This document shows positions 24,351 through 33,658 of a DNA stretch of 64,000 nt, piece after piece; the first letter of the stretch is position 1; every line of letters starts with the position of its first letter. Source of the DNA: Nonomuraea indica (GTDB lineage: Bacteria > Actinomycetota > Actinomycetes > Streptosporangiales > Streptosporangiaceae); NCBI RefSeq assembly GCF_002850745.1, contig NZ_KZ559467.1, forward strand, positions 594,500-658,499, written 5' to 3'. The position numbers and the translations under genes are program-made. The notes under the pieces were generated by a model. It saw nothing but the letters and a program-made list of their open reading frames with translations, made no database searches and was not told the DNA's origin.

Positions 24351-27300
24351 ATGCGATTCGGGGTGCTGGGCTCGCTGGCCGTCTGGACCGACGCCGGGAA
24401 AGCCGTCACGGTGCCCGGCCTGAAGGTGCGCGCCCTCCTCGCCGACCTGCTCGTCAACGCGGGCCAGGTGGTCTCCGCCGACCGGCTCGTCGACGACCTG
24501 TGGCGCGGCGAGCCGCCCGCCAACCCCGCCGGCGCGCTGCAGGTGCGGGTCTCCCAGCTGCGCCGCGCCCTGGAGGACGCCGAGCCGGGTGGCAAGAACC
24601 TCGTCGTCTCGCGCCCGCCCGGCTACCTCCTCCTCGCCGCGCCGGGCACGCTCGACGCCGCCGTGTTCGCCGAGCTGGTGACCCGGGCCGGCGCCGCGGC
24701 GAGCCCGCGCGAACAGGCCGCGCTGCTGGCGGAGGCCCTCGGGCTGTGGCGCGGCCCGGTGCTCGCCGACTTCGCCGACGAGGAGTTCGCCAGGGCCGCG
24801 ATCGCCCGGCTGGAGGAGCAGCGCCTCGCCGCCCTCGAACAGCACGCCGAGACGCGGCTGGAGCTGGGCCAGCACGGCGCGCTCGCCGCCGAGCTGGGTG
24901 ACCTGGTGGCCCGCCACCCCCTCAGGGAACGCCTCAGGGCCGCCCACATGCTGGCCCTGTACCGCGCCGGACGGCAGAGCGAGGCCCTGGCCGCCTACGC
25001 CGACCTGCGCGACCGGCTGGCCGAGGAACTGGGCCTGGACCCCGGCCCCGAGCTGGCCGAGCTGCACCGGGCCATCCTCGTACAGGACCCGGCGCTGAGC
25101 TCGGCGCCGCCGCCCGACCGCCCCCGTACCAACCTGCCGGCCCCGATGAGCGGCCTCATCGGCCGGGACGCCGAGCTGACCGAGATCCGCGCGCTGCTGG
25201 AGGACGCCCGGCTGGTGACGCTCACCGGCAGCGGCGGCGTCGGCAAGACGCGGCTGGCGCTGGAGGCCGCCACCCAGGCGGCGGAGGCGTACCCCGACGG
25301 CGTGTGGCTGGTGGAGCTCGCCGCCCTCGACCGCCGCCCACCGCCCGCGCCCGAAACCGCGCCAGGAGCCGACCCCGAAACCCCGCCAGGAGCGGGCCCT
25401 GAAGCCACGTCCGGCCCCGAACCGGCAGCGGGGCCCGGCGCCACGTCCGGGCCCCAACCCGCAGCCGACCCCGTGGTCACGTCCGGACCCGAACCCGGAG
25501 CGGGGCCCGGCGCCGAACACGATGCCGGGCCGGTGGCGGAGGCGGTGCTGGCGGCGCTCGACATCCGGGAGAGCGCCGAGACCCGCACCCCGGCCGAACG
25601 GCTGGCGCAGGCGCTGCGCGAGCGCCGCACCCTGCTGGTGCTCGACAACTGCGAGCACCTGGTCGAGCAGGTGGCCGACCTCGTGGAGCCGCTGCTGCGC
25701 GCCGCGCCCGGCCTGCGGGTGCTCGCCACCAGTCGCGAGCCGCTGGCCCTGCCCGGCGAGGTGCTGTGGAGCGTGCCGCCGCTCGACCTGCCGGCGGACG
25801 ACGACCTCGACACGGTGCGGCGGTCCGGCGCGGTCCGGCTGTTCGCGGCCAGGGCCGCCGCCTCGACCAAGGGCTTCGTGCTCGACGCCGGCAACGCCGA
25901 GGCCGTCGCCCGGCTGTGCCGCGCCCTCGACGGAATCCCGCTCGCGCTGGAGCTGGCGGCCACCCGGGTGCGGGCACTCGGCGTGCACGGCGTGGTGAAG
26001 CGGCTGGGCGACCGCTTCCGGCTGCTCGGCTCCGGCCCGCGCGGCGTCCCCGAACGGCAGCGGACCCTCGCGGCGGTGATCGACTGGAGCTGGGACCTGC
26101 TCGGCGAGCCCGAACGCGCCGTGCTGCGCCGCCTCGCCGTCCACGCGGGCGGCTGCACGCTGGAGGCCGCCGAGGAGATCTGCGCCGCCTCAGATCCCGG
26201 CCTCGACGTGCTGGACGTGCTGGCCAGGCTGGTGGACCGGTCGCTGGTGGACGTGGTGGAGACGCCGGCGGGCATGCGCTACCGGCTGCTGGAGTCGGTC
26301 GCCGCGTACTGCCTCGACCGGCTCTCCGACGCGGGTGAGCTGGACCGGGTCCGTCGCGCGCACGTCCGCCACTACGTGGCGCTGGCCGTCCGCGCCGAAC
26401 CCGCCCTGTACGGACCCTACCAGGGGGAGTGGCTGGCCCGCCTGGACGCCGAGTCGGCCAACCTGCGGGCGGCGCTCGACATCGCGGCCGGCTCGGGCGA
26501 CGCGGCGGGCGCGCTGCGGCTGGTCAACGCGCTGACCTGGTACTGGTTCCTGCGCGGCAGGCTCGCGGAGGCCCGGCGCTCACTGGAGACCGCACTGACC
26601 ACAGCCGACCGAGCCGGCGGCGCGACCGAACGGGGCGATGGCGCGTCGGACCGGGCCGGTGGCGCGACGGACCGGGCCGGCGGCGCGAGCGGCGGGGCCG
26701 GTGCTGCGGCGGGCCGGGCAGGGGAGCTGCCCGGCAGGGCCAGGGCGGCGATCTGGCATGCCGGGTTCGCGCAGCTGCTCGGCGAGGACGTCGCCTGGGA
26801 CAGCTCCGCCGTGACCGACCCGGGCGAGCGGGCCAGGGCCGAGCTGTTCCTCGCGATGGCCGTCAGGGACGTCCAGGTCGCGCAGGAGCTGGTGAGCGGA
26901 GCGCTGGCCACGTTCCGTGCGATCGGCGACGAATGGGGCGTCGCCGCGGCGCTCAGCCGGCGCGGCCGCGACCACTTCACCCAGCGCGACCTCGCCGCGC
27001 TCGAACGCGACTGCGGGGAGAGCGCCCGGCTGTTCGACCGGCTCGGCGACCGCTGGGGACGGCTCCAGGCCATGGAGTGGCTCGCCGGGCTCGCCGAGAT
27101 GACCGGCGACGTCGAGCGGGCCCGGCGCCTGTTCGAGGACGGTCTGCGGATGGCCGAGGAGCTGGGGCTGTGGCCGGAAGCCGCCCGGCGCACCGCCTGG
27201 CTCGGCTGGATGGCCCTGGGGACGGGCGACTACGACCGGGCCATGGAGCTGTGCGGGCAGGCGCTGCGGCTGGCCGCCGGACAGGGCTACCGGGAGGGCA

Positions 27301-27794
27301 AGGTCATGGCCGAGATGGGGCTGGCCTTCGCCGCGCGCCGGGCCGGCCTGCTCGACCTGGCCGAGACGCACCTCCTCCACCTGCTCGACGGCGTCCCGCG
27401 GCATCCCGGCGCCGAACCCGCCATGCACCTGCCCACCACCTGCATCGAGCTGGGGTACCTGCGCGAGCGGCGCGGCGACCCCGCGGACGCCCGGGAACTG
27501 CACCTGGAGGCCCTGGTGGCAGCCACGCGGATCGGCGACCCGAGCACGATGGCCTGGGCGGTGGAGGGCCTGGCCTCCGCCTCGGCGGCGGCCGGCGGCC
27601 ACGAGCGGGCAGCGCGGCTGCTCGGCCTGGCCGCCGAGGCCCGGCACGCCAGCGGGCTACCAGGCAACGTCTCCGAACTGGGCGAGGTCCAACGCGTCAC
27701 CGCGGCGGCACGCGCGGCGCTCGGCGAGGAGGCGTTCACCGCCGCGTACGAGCAGGGCCGCACGCTCAAGCCGGACGACGCCGCCGGCCTCTAA
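24351..27794 (+). CDS. AfsR/SARP-like giant regulator: BTAD, NB-ARC and TPR domains
   Basis: A 1147-residue STAND-type transcriptional regulator. In order it has an OmpR-like DNA-binding domain (about 1-90), a bacterial transcriptional activation domain (about 97-240), an NTPase with P-loop GSGGVGKT near 295 and Walker B LLVLDNCEHL, a winged-helix segment, and C-terminal TPR repeats. Two Gly/Pro/Ala-rich inserts interrupt it: nt 25327-25530, between the P-loop and Walker B, and nt 26599-26740, before the TPRs. The first is striking because it splits the NTPase. Such proteins often switch on secondary metabolism, but no biosynthetic cluster is evident beside it. Confidence 0.88.
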   Translation: MRFGVLGSLAVWTDAGKAVTVPGLKVRALLADLLVNAGQVVSADRLVDDLWRGEPPANPAGALQVRVSQLRRALEDAEPGGKNLVVSRPPGYLLLAAPGTLDAAVFAELVTRAGAAASPREQAALLAEALGLWRGPVLADFADEEFARAAIARLEEQRLAALEQHAETRLELGQHGALAAELGDLVARHPLRERLRAAHMLALYRAGRQSEALAAYADLRDRLAEELGLDPGPELAELHRAILVQDPALSSAPPPDRPRTNLPAPMSGLIGRDAELTEIRALLEDARLVTLTGSGGVGKTRLALEAATQAAEAYPDGVWLVELAALDRRPPPAPETAPGADPETPPGAGPEATSGPEPAAGPGATSGPQPAADPVVTSGPEPGAGPGAEHDAGPVAEAVLAALDIRESAETRTPAERLAQALRERRTLLVLDNCEHLVEQVADLVEPLLRAAPGLRVLATSREPLALPGEVLWSVPPLDLPADDDLDTVRRSGAVRLFAARAAASTKGFVLDAGNAEAVARLCRALDGIPLALELAATRVRALGVHGVVKRLGDRFRLLGSGPRGVPERQRTLAAVIDWSWDLLGEPERAVLRRLAVHAGGCTLEAAEEICAASDPGLDVLDVLARLVDRSLVDVVETPAGMRYRLLESVAAYCLDRLSDAGELDRVRRAHVRHYVALAVRAEPALYGPYQGEWLARLDAESANLRAALDIAAGSGDAAGALRLVNALTWYWFLRGRLAEARRSLETALTTADRAGGATERGDGASDRAGGATDRAGGASGGAGAAAGRAGELPGRARAAIWHAGFAQLLGEDVAWDSSAVTDPGERARAELFLAMAVRDVQVAQELVSGALATFRAIGDEWGVAAALSRRGRDHFTQRDLAALERDCGESARLFDRLGDRWGRLQAMEWLAGLAEMTGDVERARRLFEDGLRMAEELGLWPEAARRTAWLGWMALGTGDYDRAMELCGQALRLAAGQGYREGKVMAEMGLAFAARRAGLLDLAETHLLHLLDGVPRHPGAEPAMHLPTTCIELGYLRERRGDPADARELHLEALVAATRIGDPSTMAWAVEGLASASAAAGGHERAARLLGLAAEARHASGLPGNVSELGEVQRVTAAARAALGEEAFTAAYEQGRTLKPDDAAGL

Positions 27795-27815
27795 CACCAC
27801 GGTCACGCCCCCACA

Positions 27816-27922
27816 CAGCTCGCCCCGCCGGTCGAAGTCCCCGATTCACGCCTGCGACACCAGCTCGCCCAGCCGGTCGAATCCCCGATTCACTGGGACA
27901 CCAGCTCGCCCAGCCGGTCGAA
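27816..27922. repeat. Duplicated 3' end of the AHSA1 gene
   Basis: The last codons of the AHSA1 gene (27897-27922) are repeated exactly over 26 bp at 27856-27881 and again less exactly at 27816-27840, with CCCCGATTCA following both outer copies. The copies lie downstream of the stop codon, in the gap with the convergent AfsR-like gene. They are remnants of local tandem duplication. Confidence 0.8.
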
Positions 27923-28336
27923 GAACTCGATCCAGCCCGCCTTCGCCTGCTCGGCGTGCTCCGGGGGCGTGTTGACGCCGTACTGGTGGAACCTCATCAG
28001 CGTCCTGTCGCCGTACACGTCCAGCGTCACGGTCACCACCGAGGCCGGTCCGTCACCGGGCTGGTCCGGGTCGCCCGTGGTGAACACGAGCCTGCCGGGC
28101 CCCGCCACCTCACGGTAGACCCCGCCGAGCGACACCTCGAAGCCGCCGTCTCCGACGAGCGTCACCTCCCAGGCGCCGTCCGGCCGGACGTCCAGGCGCG
28201 TCCGCTCCACCGGCGCGGTCATGGCGCGCGGCCCGAACCAGCCGGAGAACAGCTCCGGCTCCGTCCACGCGGCGAACACCCGCTCGCGCGGGGCGTCGAG
28301 GATGCGGGTGATCTCGTACTCGGCGGTCTCGCCCAT
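27890..28336 (-). CDS. AHSA1/SRPBCC-domain protein
   Basis: A 148-residue SRPBCC helix-grip fold of the AHSA1 group. It opens YEITRILDAPRERVFAAWTEPELFSGWFGP and ends with the long C-terminal helix AEQAKAGWIEFFDRLGELV. These proteins bind hydrophobic ligands in a deep cavity; the ligand here is unknown. It is divergent from the large DUF6493-like gene, with a clean 8-bp dyad in the gap. Confidence 0.85.
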   Translation of the reverse strand: MGETAEYEITRILDAPRERVFAAWTEPELFSGWFGPRAMTAPVERTRLDVRPDGAWEVTLVGDGGFEVSLGGVYREVAGPGRLVFTTGDPDQPGDGPASVVTVTLDVYGDRTLMRFHQYGVNTPPEHAEQAKAGWIEFFDRLGELVSQ

Positions 28337-28403
28337 CGTGCTGCCTTTCGTCCGGTGTTCCGTTCTGCTCGCAACGATGCCGCGGACCGCTTACGGTTTC
28401 CTT

Positions 28404-28423
28404 CCCGTGCTCTTCAGCACGGG
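28404..28423. promoter_or_regulatory. Perfect dyad in the AHSA1/DUF6493 divergent gap
   Basis: CCCGTGCT (28404-28411) and AGCACGGG (28416-28423) are exact inverted 8-mers separated by CTTC. The element lies 47 bp before the rightward start and about 68 bp before the leftward one. In a divergent promoter region it is more likely an operator than a terminator, although it can form a hairpin. Confidence 0.45.
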
Positions 28424-28469
28424 TTCTGTCGGTACCGCTCAGTACGGTCCCCGCCATGGAGATCATGGA

Positions 28470-31400
28470 ATGAACCCGTGGCGTGAGGTTCTCGGCCGCA
28501 TCGAGGCAGGCGACAATGCGGGGCTGGTGGAGTTCGTCGACGGGCTCGGCGACGTCGGCCGCCGCGCGGTCGCGGCGCAGCTGCCCGGGCACCTGGCCGA
28601 GCGGCTCGCCCGAGGGTGGCAGGAGCGCTGGGAGCTGCGCGACCGGGCGGCCGGCTACCGCCTCGCGGGCGCCGCCTGCCTGAGCGGCGCCGCCCAGGTC
28701 GCGGCCTGGCTCAACCGGCGCGAGCTGCGCGACGTCGCCGGCCGTACCGACGCCGAGCGGATCCTCCGTCTGCTCAGGCGGCGGCCGGAGGACTGGCGCC
28801 GAGACCTCGCCGTCCGCCTGGTCGAACGGCTCAGGCTGCCGCGCGGCCGGGCGGCCTGGCGGTGGACGGGCGGGCTGCCGGGCTGGCACCTGGCGGCCGG
28901 GCTCGTGCTCCAGACCGGTGTGGAGCCGCCCGCGAACGACGCCTTCACGGCCGGCTGGGTCCTGCGCATGGCCGCGGAACGGGAGGTGCCACGCCCCGAC
29001 GACCCCCTGCTCGACCTCATGGTGGCGCGGTTGTTCCAGGCCACCGGGGTCGCCGCGGGACTGACATGGAGCCAGGCCCGCAACTCCGGCAACGACATCG
29101 TCACCACATTGGTGACGATGTCCGGCGACGGCCGCCTGAAGCGGCAGGACCTGCTCGATGGATGCCTGGCCCGGTTCCTGTCCGGGGCCCCCGCCGACGA
29201 GCTGGCGCCGTTCGTGGCGATGTGGCGGCAGCTCGCGCCGGAGGCGGCGGAGATCCCCGTGCTGGAGCTCGCCCGGCTGCTGCCGTCGGCGCCGCCGGTG
29301 TTCGCCCAGCTCGCCCTCGACGAGCTGCGGCGCGCCGACCAGGCCGGGCTGCTGGACGGCGAGCTGTTCGGGGAGGCGGTGCAGGCGTTGGCGTACCGGC
29401 CCGAGCGCAAGCACGTCACGGCGGCCCTGAAGTGGATCGCCGACACGGTCCCGTCCGGCCGCCCCCGCACCCGCCCCACAACCCCCACCGACGGCCCACC
29501 CACCTCTACCTCGACCGCCACAGGCCCGGCCACCTCGCACCCGGCCACCTCGCACACACATCCGGCCACCTCACATCCGGCCACCGCGAACTCGACCACC
29601 TCAGCCTCAGCTGCCTCAGGCCCCGCCACCCCAGGCCCGGCCACCTCAGGCCCGGCCACCTCAGGCCCGGCCATCCCAGGCCTGGAGATGTCGGCTGCGG
29701 TGGTTTCGGGCCCGGCGACCTCGGGCCGAGTACCGCCGGGTGCGGTGACGTCAGGCGCGGCCGTCTCCCGCGTGAGGGCCGGAGGAGCGCTGATAGCGCT
29801 GGCGACGGCGTTCTCCCATGAGGCGCCCGCCGTGCGAGACCGCGCGGTGCGCCTCGCGCTCAAACTCGGCGCCCGCCACGTCCCGGGCGATGGCCCCGGC
29901 TCGGGCCGGGGCCGAGGCCGCCACGTCCCGGGCGGCGACCCCGGCCCGGCGTCCGCTTCAGGTCCCGAGCACGCGGCCGAGCACGCGGCCGACGAGACGG
30001 CCGACGAGACGGGGGCACCCGGCACCGCACCCGACGACTTGCTCACCCAGGGGTGGGACGCCGTCCGGGAGGCCGCAACGGCCCTTCCCGACGACCTGCG
30101 TGTACGGGTGGCCGCCGTGTTCGGCGAGGTGGCACCGCCCGACGACGAGCCGTCGGCGGGGGCACCGGTGCCGGCGGCCCGCCCGCTGCCCGCGCTCCTG
30201 CCGCCGATCGAGACGCCTCACGAGCTGGCCGACGAGCTGTCCCGGTTGAGCCGGCCCGAGGACCCGGCCGTCTTCGAGCGCATCCTCGCCGCGCTGGTCG
30301 CCCTCACCCACCGCGACCGCGCCGCCGTGGTGGAGGCTTTGGGGCCGTGGTGGCGCGACACGTGGGCGCAGCCTTTCGAGCCCCGCCACTACGCGTACGC
30401 AGGGGAGCTCGACCGGAATCCCGGGCCCCTGCTGCAGCGGTGCGCGCTGGCCGTCGTGTCGCCCGCCGACAGCCGCGCGTTGACCGCAGTCCTCGACGAC
30501 GGCATGACTTCTCACTTCCCGTATGACGAGCCCCCGCTCCAGCAGTTCATCCAGCGGCGGCTGCGGGAGGTGATCAGCCTGTTCGAGCGGGGCGGGACGG
30601 TCCCCGTGCTGCTTGCCACCCCGACCACGCCCACCGGCCACGTCGACCCCGAGACACTGCTGGCCCGCCTCGAACTGCTCGAGGGCGCGGAGCCGCTCCC
30701 GGCCGACCTCGATCAGGCGCTCCTCCGCCTCCCTCGCCTGACCGCCGCCGCGCCCCTCCCACCCGGAGCACCAGCTGAGGACACCTGGCCGGTAGCCGCG
30801 ACCGTCCAACCGGGCACGGCAGCAGAGACAGACGCATCGGCCGTCCAACCGGGTGCGGCGGTGGAGATAGACGCATCGGCCGTTCAGCCGGGTGCGGCGG
30901 CGGGGACGGACGCTCCCGTCGCTTCCGTCAGGCTGCTGCCCTGGTTGTCAACGCTCGCCGGACGCGCCGACGCGATCGGTACCGAGGCCGGGCGGCGGCT
31001 GGCAGGCTGGTTGCGCGCCGGCGGGCTGCCCGACCCGGTCGTCCGGTGCACCCTCAGGCCCGCCCCCGCCGTTTACGGCGAGACGAGCTGGGACACGCGG
31101 ATCACTCCGGCCGCCGCCGTTCCGGACGGGATCGCCGACCTGATGGTGGTTCCTGCGCCCACCAGCAGCTGGGGTGGCGCGGTCTGGTGGCCCTGCAGCA
31201 TGCCGTCCCACCGCGAGATCGTCGCGGCGCACCTGCTCCCCTTCGTGAACGGGTTCGGCGAACCTGGCTTGGCCGAGGCGCTGGCCATGCTCGTCCACGG
31301 TGACGGACCGCTCGGCGAGGCGACCGCGACTGCGCTCGCGACGGTGATGGGCGACAGACGACCCGAATGGCGGGCCGCCGCCGCGGACGCCCTCGTCACG

Positions 31401-31757
31401 TTGACGGTACGTGGTGATCTGTCAGGCTTCGGAAACCTCGTCGGAGATGTCGTCGGCCAGGCGGTGCCAGCCGGACTGGTCAAGCTCGCCCGGGTCAACA
31501 CCGTGCTCCAGGAGGCCACCGAGTCGGGCGCCGGCACCTGGCCGGTCCTCGCCGCGGCGCTGGAGGTGCTGCTGCCCGAGCCGGGCGCGAAGGTCCGGGC
31601 CGGGCTCGGCGACCTCCTCGCGACGGCGGTGCGTTCAGCCGTACTGGCCGGGGCCCGTGGCGACGTCCCCGGCCTGGCGGCACTGGCGGCCCGCAAGGGA
31701 GCCAGCCGCGCCGGCGAGGAGGCCCGCCGCCTCCACCACCACCTCACCAGAGCCTGA
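28470..31757 (+). CDS. Large helical-repeat protein (DUF6493-like)
   Basis: A 1095-residue cytosolic protein built mostly of Leu/Ala-rich helical repeats. It resembles the actinobacterial DUF6493 family (opening MNPWREVLGRIEAGDNAGLVEFV), whose function is unknown. It lacks signal or membrane segments. Low-complexity stretches interrupt it: a Thr/Ser/His/Pro-rich insert (about nt 29455-29780) made of GPATS- and HPATS-type units, a Gly/Arg/Ala insert (about 29880-30010) and three 42-45-bp units encoding AVQPGAA-like sequence (about 30780-30915). The ATG at 28470 is the first that clears the divergent AHSA1 gene. Family assignment is moderate. Confidence 0.65.
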   Translation: MNPWREVLGRIEAGDNAGLVEFVDGLGDVGRRAVAAQLPGHLAERLARGWQERWELRDRAAGYRLAGAACLSGAAQVAAWLNRRELRDVAGRTDAERILRLLRRRPEDWRRDLAVRLVERLRLPRGRAAWRWTGGLPGWHLAAGLVLQTGVEPPANDAFTAGWVLRMAAEREVPRPDDPLLDLMVARLFQATGVAAGLTWSQARNSGNDIVTTLVTMSGDGRLKRQDLLDGCLARFLSGAPADELAPFVAMWRQLAPEAAEIPVLELARLLPSAPPVFAQLALDELRRADQAGLLDGELFGEAVQALAYRPERKHVTAALKWIADTVPSGRPRTRPTTPTDGPPTSTSTATGPATSHPATSHTHPATSHPATANSTTSASAASGPATPGPATSGPATSGPAIPGLEMSAAVVSGPATSGRVPPGAVTSGAAVSRVRAGGALIALATAFSHEAPAVRDRAVRLALKLGARHVPGDGPGSGRGRGRHVPGGDPGPASASGPEHAAEHAADETADETGAPGTAPDDLLTQGWDAVREAATALPDDLRVRVAAVFGEVAPPDDEPSAGAPVPAARPLPALLPPIETPHELADELSRLSRPEDPAVFERILAALVALTHRDRAAVVEALGPWWRDTWAQPFEPRHYAYAGELDRNPGPLLQRCALAVVSPADSRALTAVLDDGMTSHFPYDEPPLQQFIQRRLREVISLFERGGTVPVLLATPTTPTGHVDPETLLARLELLEGAEPLPADLDQALLRLPRLTAAAPLPPGAPAEDTWPVAATVQPGTAAETDASAVQPGAAVEIDASAVQPGAAAGTDAPVASVRLLPWLSTLAGRADAIGTEAGRRLAGWLRAGGLPDPVVRCTLRPAPAVYGETSWDTRITPAAAVPDGIADLMVVPAPTSSWGGAVWWPCSMPSHREIVAAHLLPFVNGFGEPGLAEALAMLVHGDGPLGEATATALATVMGDRRPEWRAAAADALVTLTVRGDLSGFGNLVGDVVGQAVPAGLVKLARVNTVLQEATESGAGTWPVLAAALEVLLPEPGAKVRAGLGDLLATAVRSAVLAGARGDVPGLAALAARKGASRAGEEARRLHHHLTRA

Positions 31758-32125
31758 CCCGACCACCCGCAAGCTACCGCCGCCCAAGGCGACCCTGCCC
31801 GCACCACCGCATCACAGGAGCCCGCCCCAGTGGCCCGCCCCGCTTCAGCCATCCCCGCGCTGTCTGGGGCGGGGCCGAGCGGCAGCACCTCGACCGTCCC
31901 CGTCCCTCTCTGGGCGGGCCCGAGCGGCAGCACCTCGACCGTCCCCGTCCCTCTCTGGGCGGGCCCGAGCGGCAGCACCACGACCGTTCCCACGCCTCTC
32001 TTGGTTTGGGCCTCTGCGGCAGGCGCGCCGGTTCGGCCGTCCCCGCGCCTTTCAGGGCGGGACCCTGCGGCCTGTGGCATGACGTCGGCAGATCTGGCCG
32101 CGGTCGTACGGTAGGGGCTTCGGGG
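31758..32125. other. Gap with 45-bp tandem repeats, no gene supported
   Basis: This 368-bp gap between two convergent genes holds three copies of a 45-bp unit (CCGAGCGGCAGCACC start points at 31875, 31920 and 31965) and then degenerate sequence to about 32090. Open frames here are repeat-driven and lack ribosome sites. I see no gene. Confidence 0.7.
31866..31996. repeat. 45-bp tandem repeat, about three copies
   Basis: The period is exactly 45 bp, shown by CCGAGCGGCAGCACC recurring at 31875, 31920 and 31965. The first two copies are identical over the unit; the third diverges near its end. A multiple of three keeps frames open on both strands, which explains the spurious open frames here. 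Confidence 0.88.
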
Positions 32126-32563
32126 TCAGGCCGGTTCGGACAGGGGGTCGGCGGCGAGGTAGCCGGTGAAGTCGGGGTCGTGCGGACGGGCGAGCACGTG
32201 CTCGATCCATGCCCGCCGTTCGCCGTCGATCGCCAGCAGGGCCCACACGCAGGCGGCCGGTCCGTCGGGCGGAACCTGGCGCAGACCGGCGCCGCCCGGC
32301 TCGGCTCGCCACAGCCGCTGGTAGAGGACGTCGGCCTGCCACCGGCACACGTTCACCCACAGTGCCTCGTCGCCGCGCTGCACGATCACGAACGCGATGC
32401 CGCCCTGGTGGGGCAGCTCCCGTTCGGCTGCCTGCAGGGCCGCCTCCACGTCGAAGTCGTCGGGCAACTCGGCCTCGGCCGCGATGCCGATGACCTTGAC
32501 TGTCCAGCCGCCGAGCCGCGTCACGCCGAGAGATCGGGTTCTGCGCGGGCGGTAGGGGATCAT
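32126..32563 (-). CDS. Hypothetical protein
   Basis: A 145-residue protein without recognised family. It looks like a compact mixed alpha/beta cytosolic protein (KVIGIAAEAELPDDFDVEAALQAAERELPHQGGIAFVIVQRG). Codon bias is typical of real genes here. It starts at 32563 and is convergent with the DUF6493-like gene across the repeat gap. Confidence 0.55.
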   Translation of the reverse strand: MIPYRPRRTRSLGVTRLGGWTVKVIGIAAEAELPDDFDVEAALQAAERELPHQGGIAFVIVQRGDEALWVNVCRWQADVLYQRLWRAEPGGAGLRQVPPDGPAACVWALLAIDGERRAWIEHVLARPHDPDFTGYLAADPLSEPA

Positions 32564-32657
32564 CGAGGCTCCGTGAGGGCGAACGTGGTTCGGGGGACGG
32601 GACCGATCCTACGGTTGATCAAGGGCCCGAGGTGGCCGTATCTCTCATCGGCCCGCA

Positions 32658-32720
32658 ACAGCCCGGCTCGGCTCCGCGACAGCCCGACCTGGCTCCCTGA
32701 CAGCCCGGCTCGGTTCCGTG
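32658..32720. repeat. 21-bp tandem repeat, three copies
   Basis: Three copies of a 21-bp unit of type ACAGCCCGGCTCGGCTCCGCG lie at 32658-32678, 32679-32699 and 32700-32720, with a few substitutions in each. They lie upstream of the lipase gene, between the divergent hypothetical gene and the lipase. Confidence 0.8.
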
Positions 32721-32799
32721 AGAGGCGGCGGCCGTAGGGGAGGGGGGAAGATCGCCGCGTACCGGGACATAGTGGAGATCACTGGGCATAGGTGAGGTC

Positions 32800-33609
32800 A
32801 TGACGACGTCACGCGAACACACCTTCACCGGCACCCGAGGCGCCAACGTCGCCCGAGAGTGGCCGCACGCCGACCCCCGCTACCTCGCCATCCTCGTCCA
32901 CGGCTACGGCGAGCACATCGGCCGGTACGAGTGGGTGGCCGGCACGTTGGTGCGCCACGGAGCCGCGGTGTACGGCGTCGACCATCTGGGCCACGGCAGG
33001 TCGGCCGGGGAGAGGGTGCTCGTCGAGGACTTCGAGGACATCGTGACCGACGTGCACACCCTCCGGCGGCGAGCCGAGGCCGACCATCCCGGCGTGCCCG
33101 TGGTGGTGATCGGCCACTCCATGGGCGGGATGATCGCGGCCAGGTACGCCCAGCGCCACGGCGCGGGTCTGACCGCGCTGGTCCTGTCGGGGCCGGTGCT
33201 CGGCGAGTGGGAACCGGTGCCGGCGCTGCTGGCGCTCGACGAGATCCCCGACGTCCCCATCGACCCGGCAACCCTCTCGCGCGACCTGTCCGTCGGTGAC
33301 GCCTACGCGGCCGACCCGCTCGTCTGGCACGGCCCGTTCAAGCGGTCCACGCTGGAGGCGTTCGCCGCGACCCTGGCGGCCATCGCCGAGGGCGGCTCCC
33401 TGGGCGCGCTGCCCACCCTCTGGGTGCACGGTGCCGACGACCTGCTCGTGCCGTTGAGCGGCAGCCGGGCCGGCGTAGAGGCCATTCGCGGGGACGACTT
33501 CACCGAGCGGATCTACCCGGAGGCCCGGCACGAGGTGTTCAACGAGATCAACAAGGAAGAGGTGCTGGCCGACGTCGCCGCCTTCATCGATCGTGCCCTG
33601 AAGCGCTGA
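32800..33609 (+). CDS. Monoacylglycerol lipase-like alpha/beta hydrolase
   Basis: A 269-residue cytosolic serine hydrolase of the monoglyceride lipase/lysophospholipase group. The oxyanion motif HGYGEHIGRYE is near residue 34 and the nucleophile is in GHSMGG near 108. The acid is in HGADDLL near 211 and the base His in ARHEVFNE near 243. The triad is complete and the length is standard. It probably cleaves monoacylglycerols or related esters. The isomerase-like gene follows after 49 bp on the same strand. Confidence 0.9.
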   Translation: MTTSREHTFTGTRGANVAREWPHADPRYLAILVHGYGEHIGRYEWVAGTLVRHGAAVYGVDHLGHGRSAGERVLVEDFEDIVTDVHTLRRRAEADHPGVPVVVIGHSMGGMIAARYAQRHGAGLTALVLSGPVLGEWEPVPALLALDEIPDVPIDPATLSRDLSVGDAYAADPLVWHGPFKRSTLEAFAATLAAIAEGGSLGALPTLWVHGADDLLVPLSGSRAGVEAIRGDDFTERIYPEARHEVFNEINKEEVLADVAAFIDRALKR

Positions 33610-33658
33610 CCGATGATTCCCCGCCCGCCCGGCCGTCTGTACGAGGTGGAGGTGGGAC

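Noticed and set aside
31830..32114. 94-codon plus-strand frame over the 45-bp repeats
   Set aside because: It is open only because the repeat period is a multiple of three; there is no start signal or conserved sequence.
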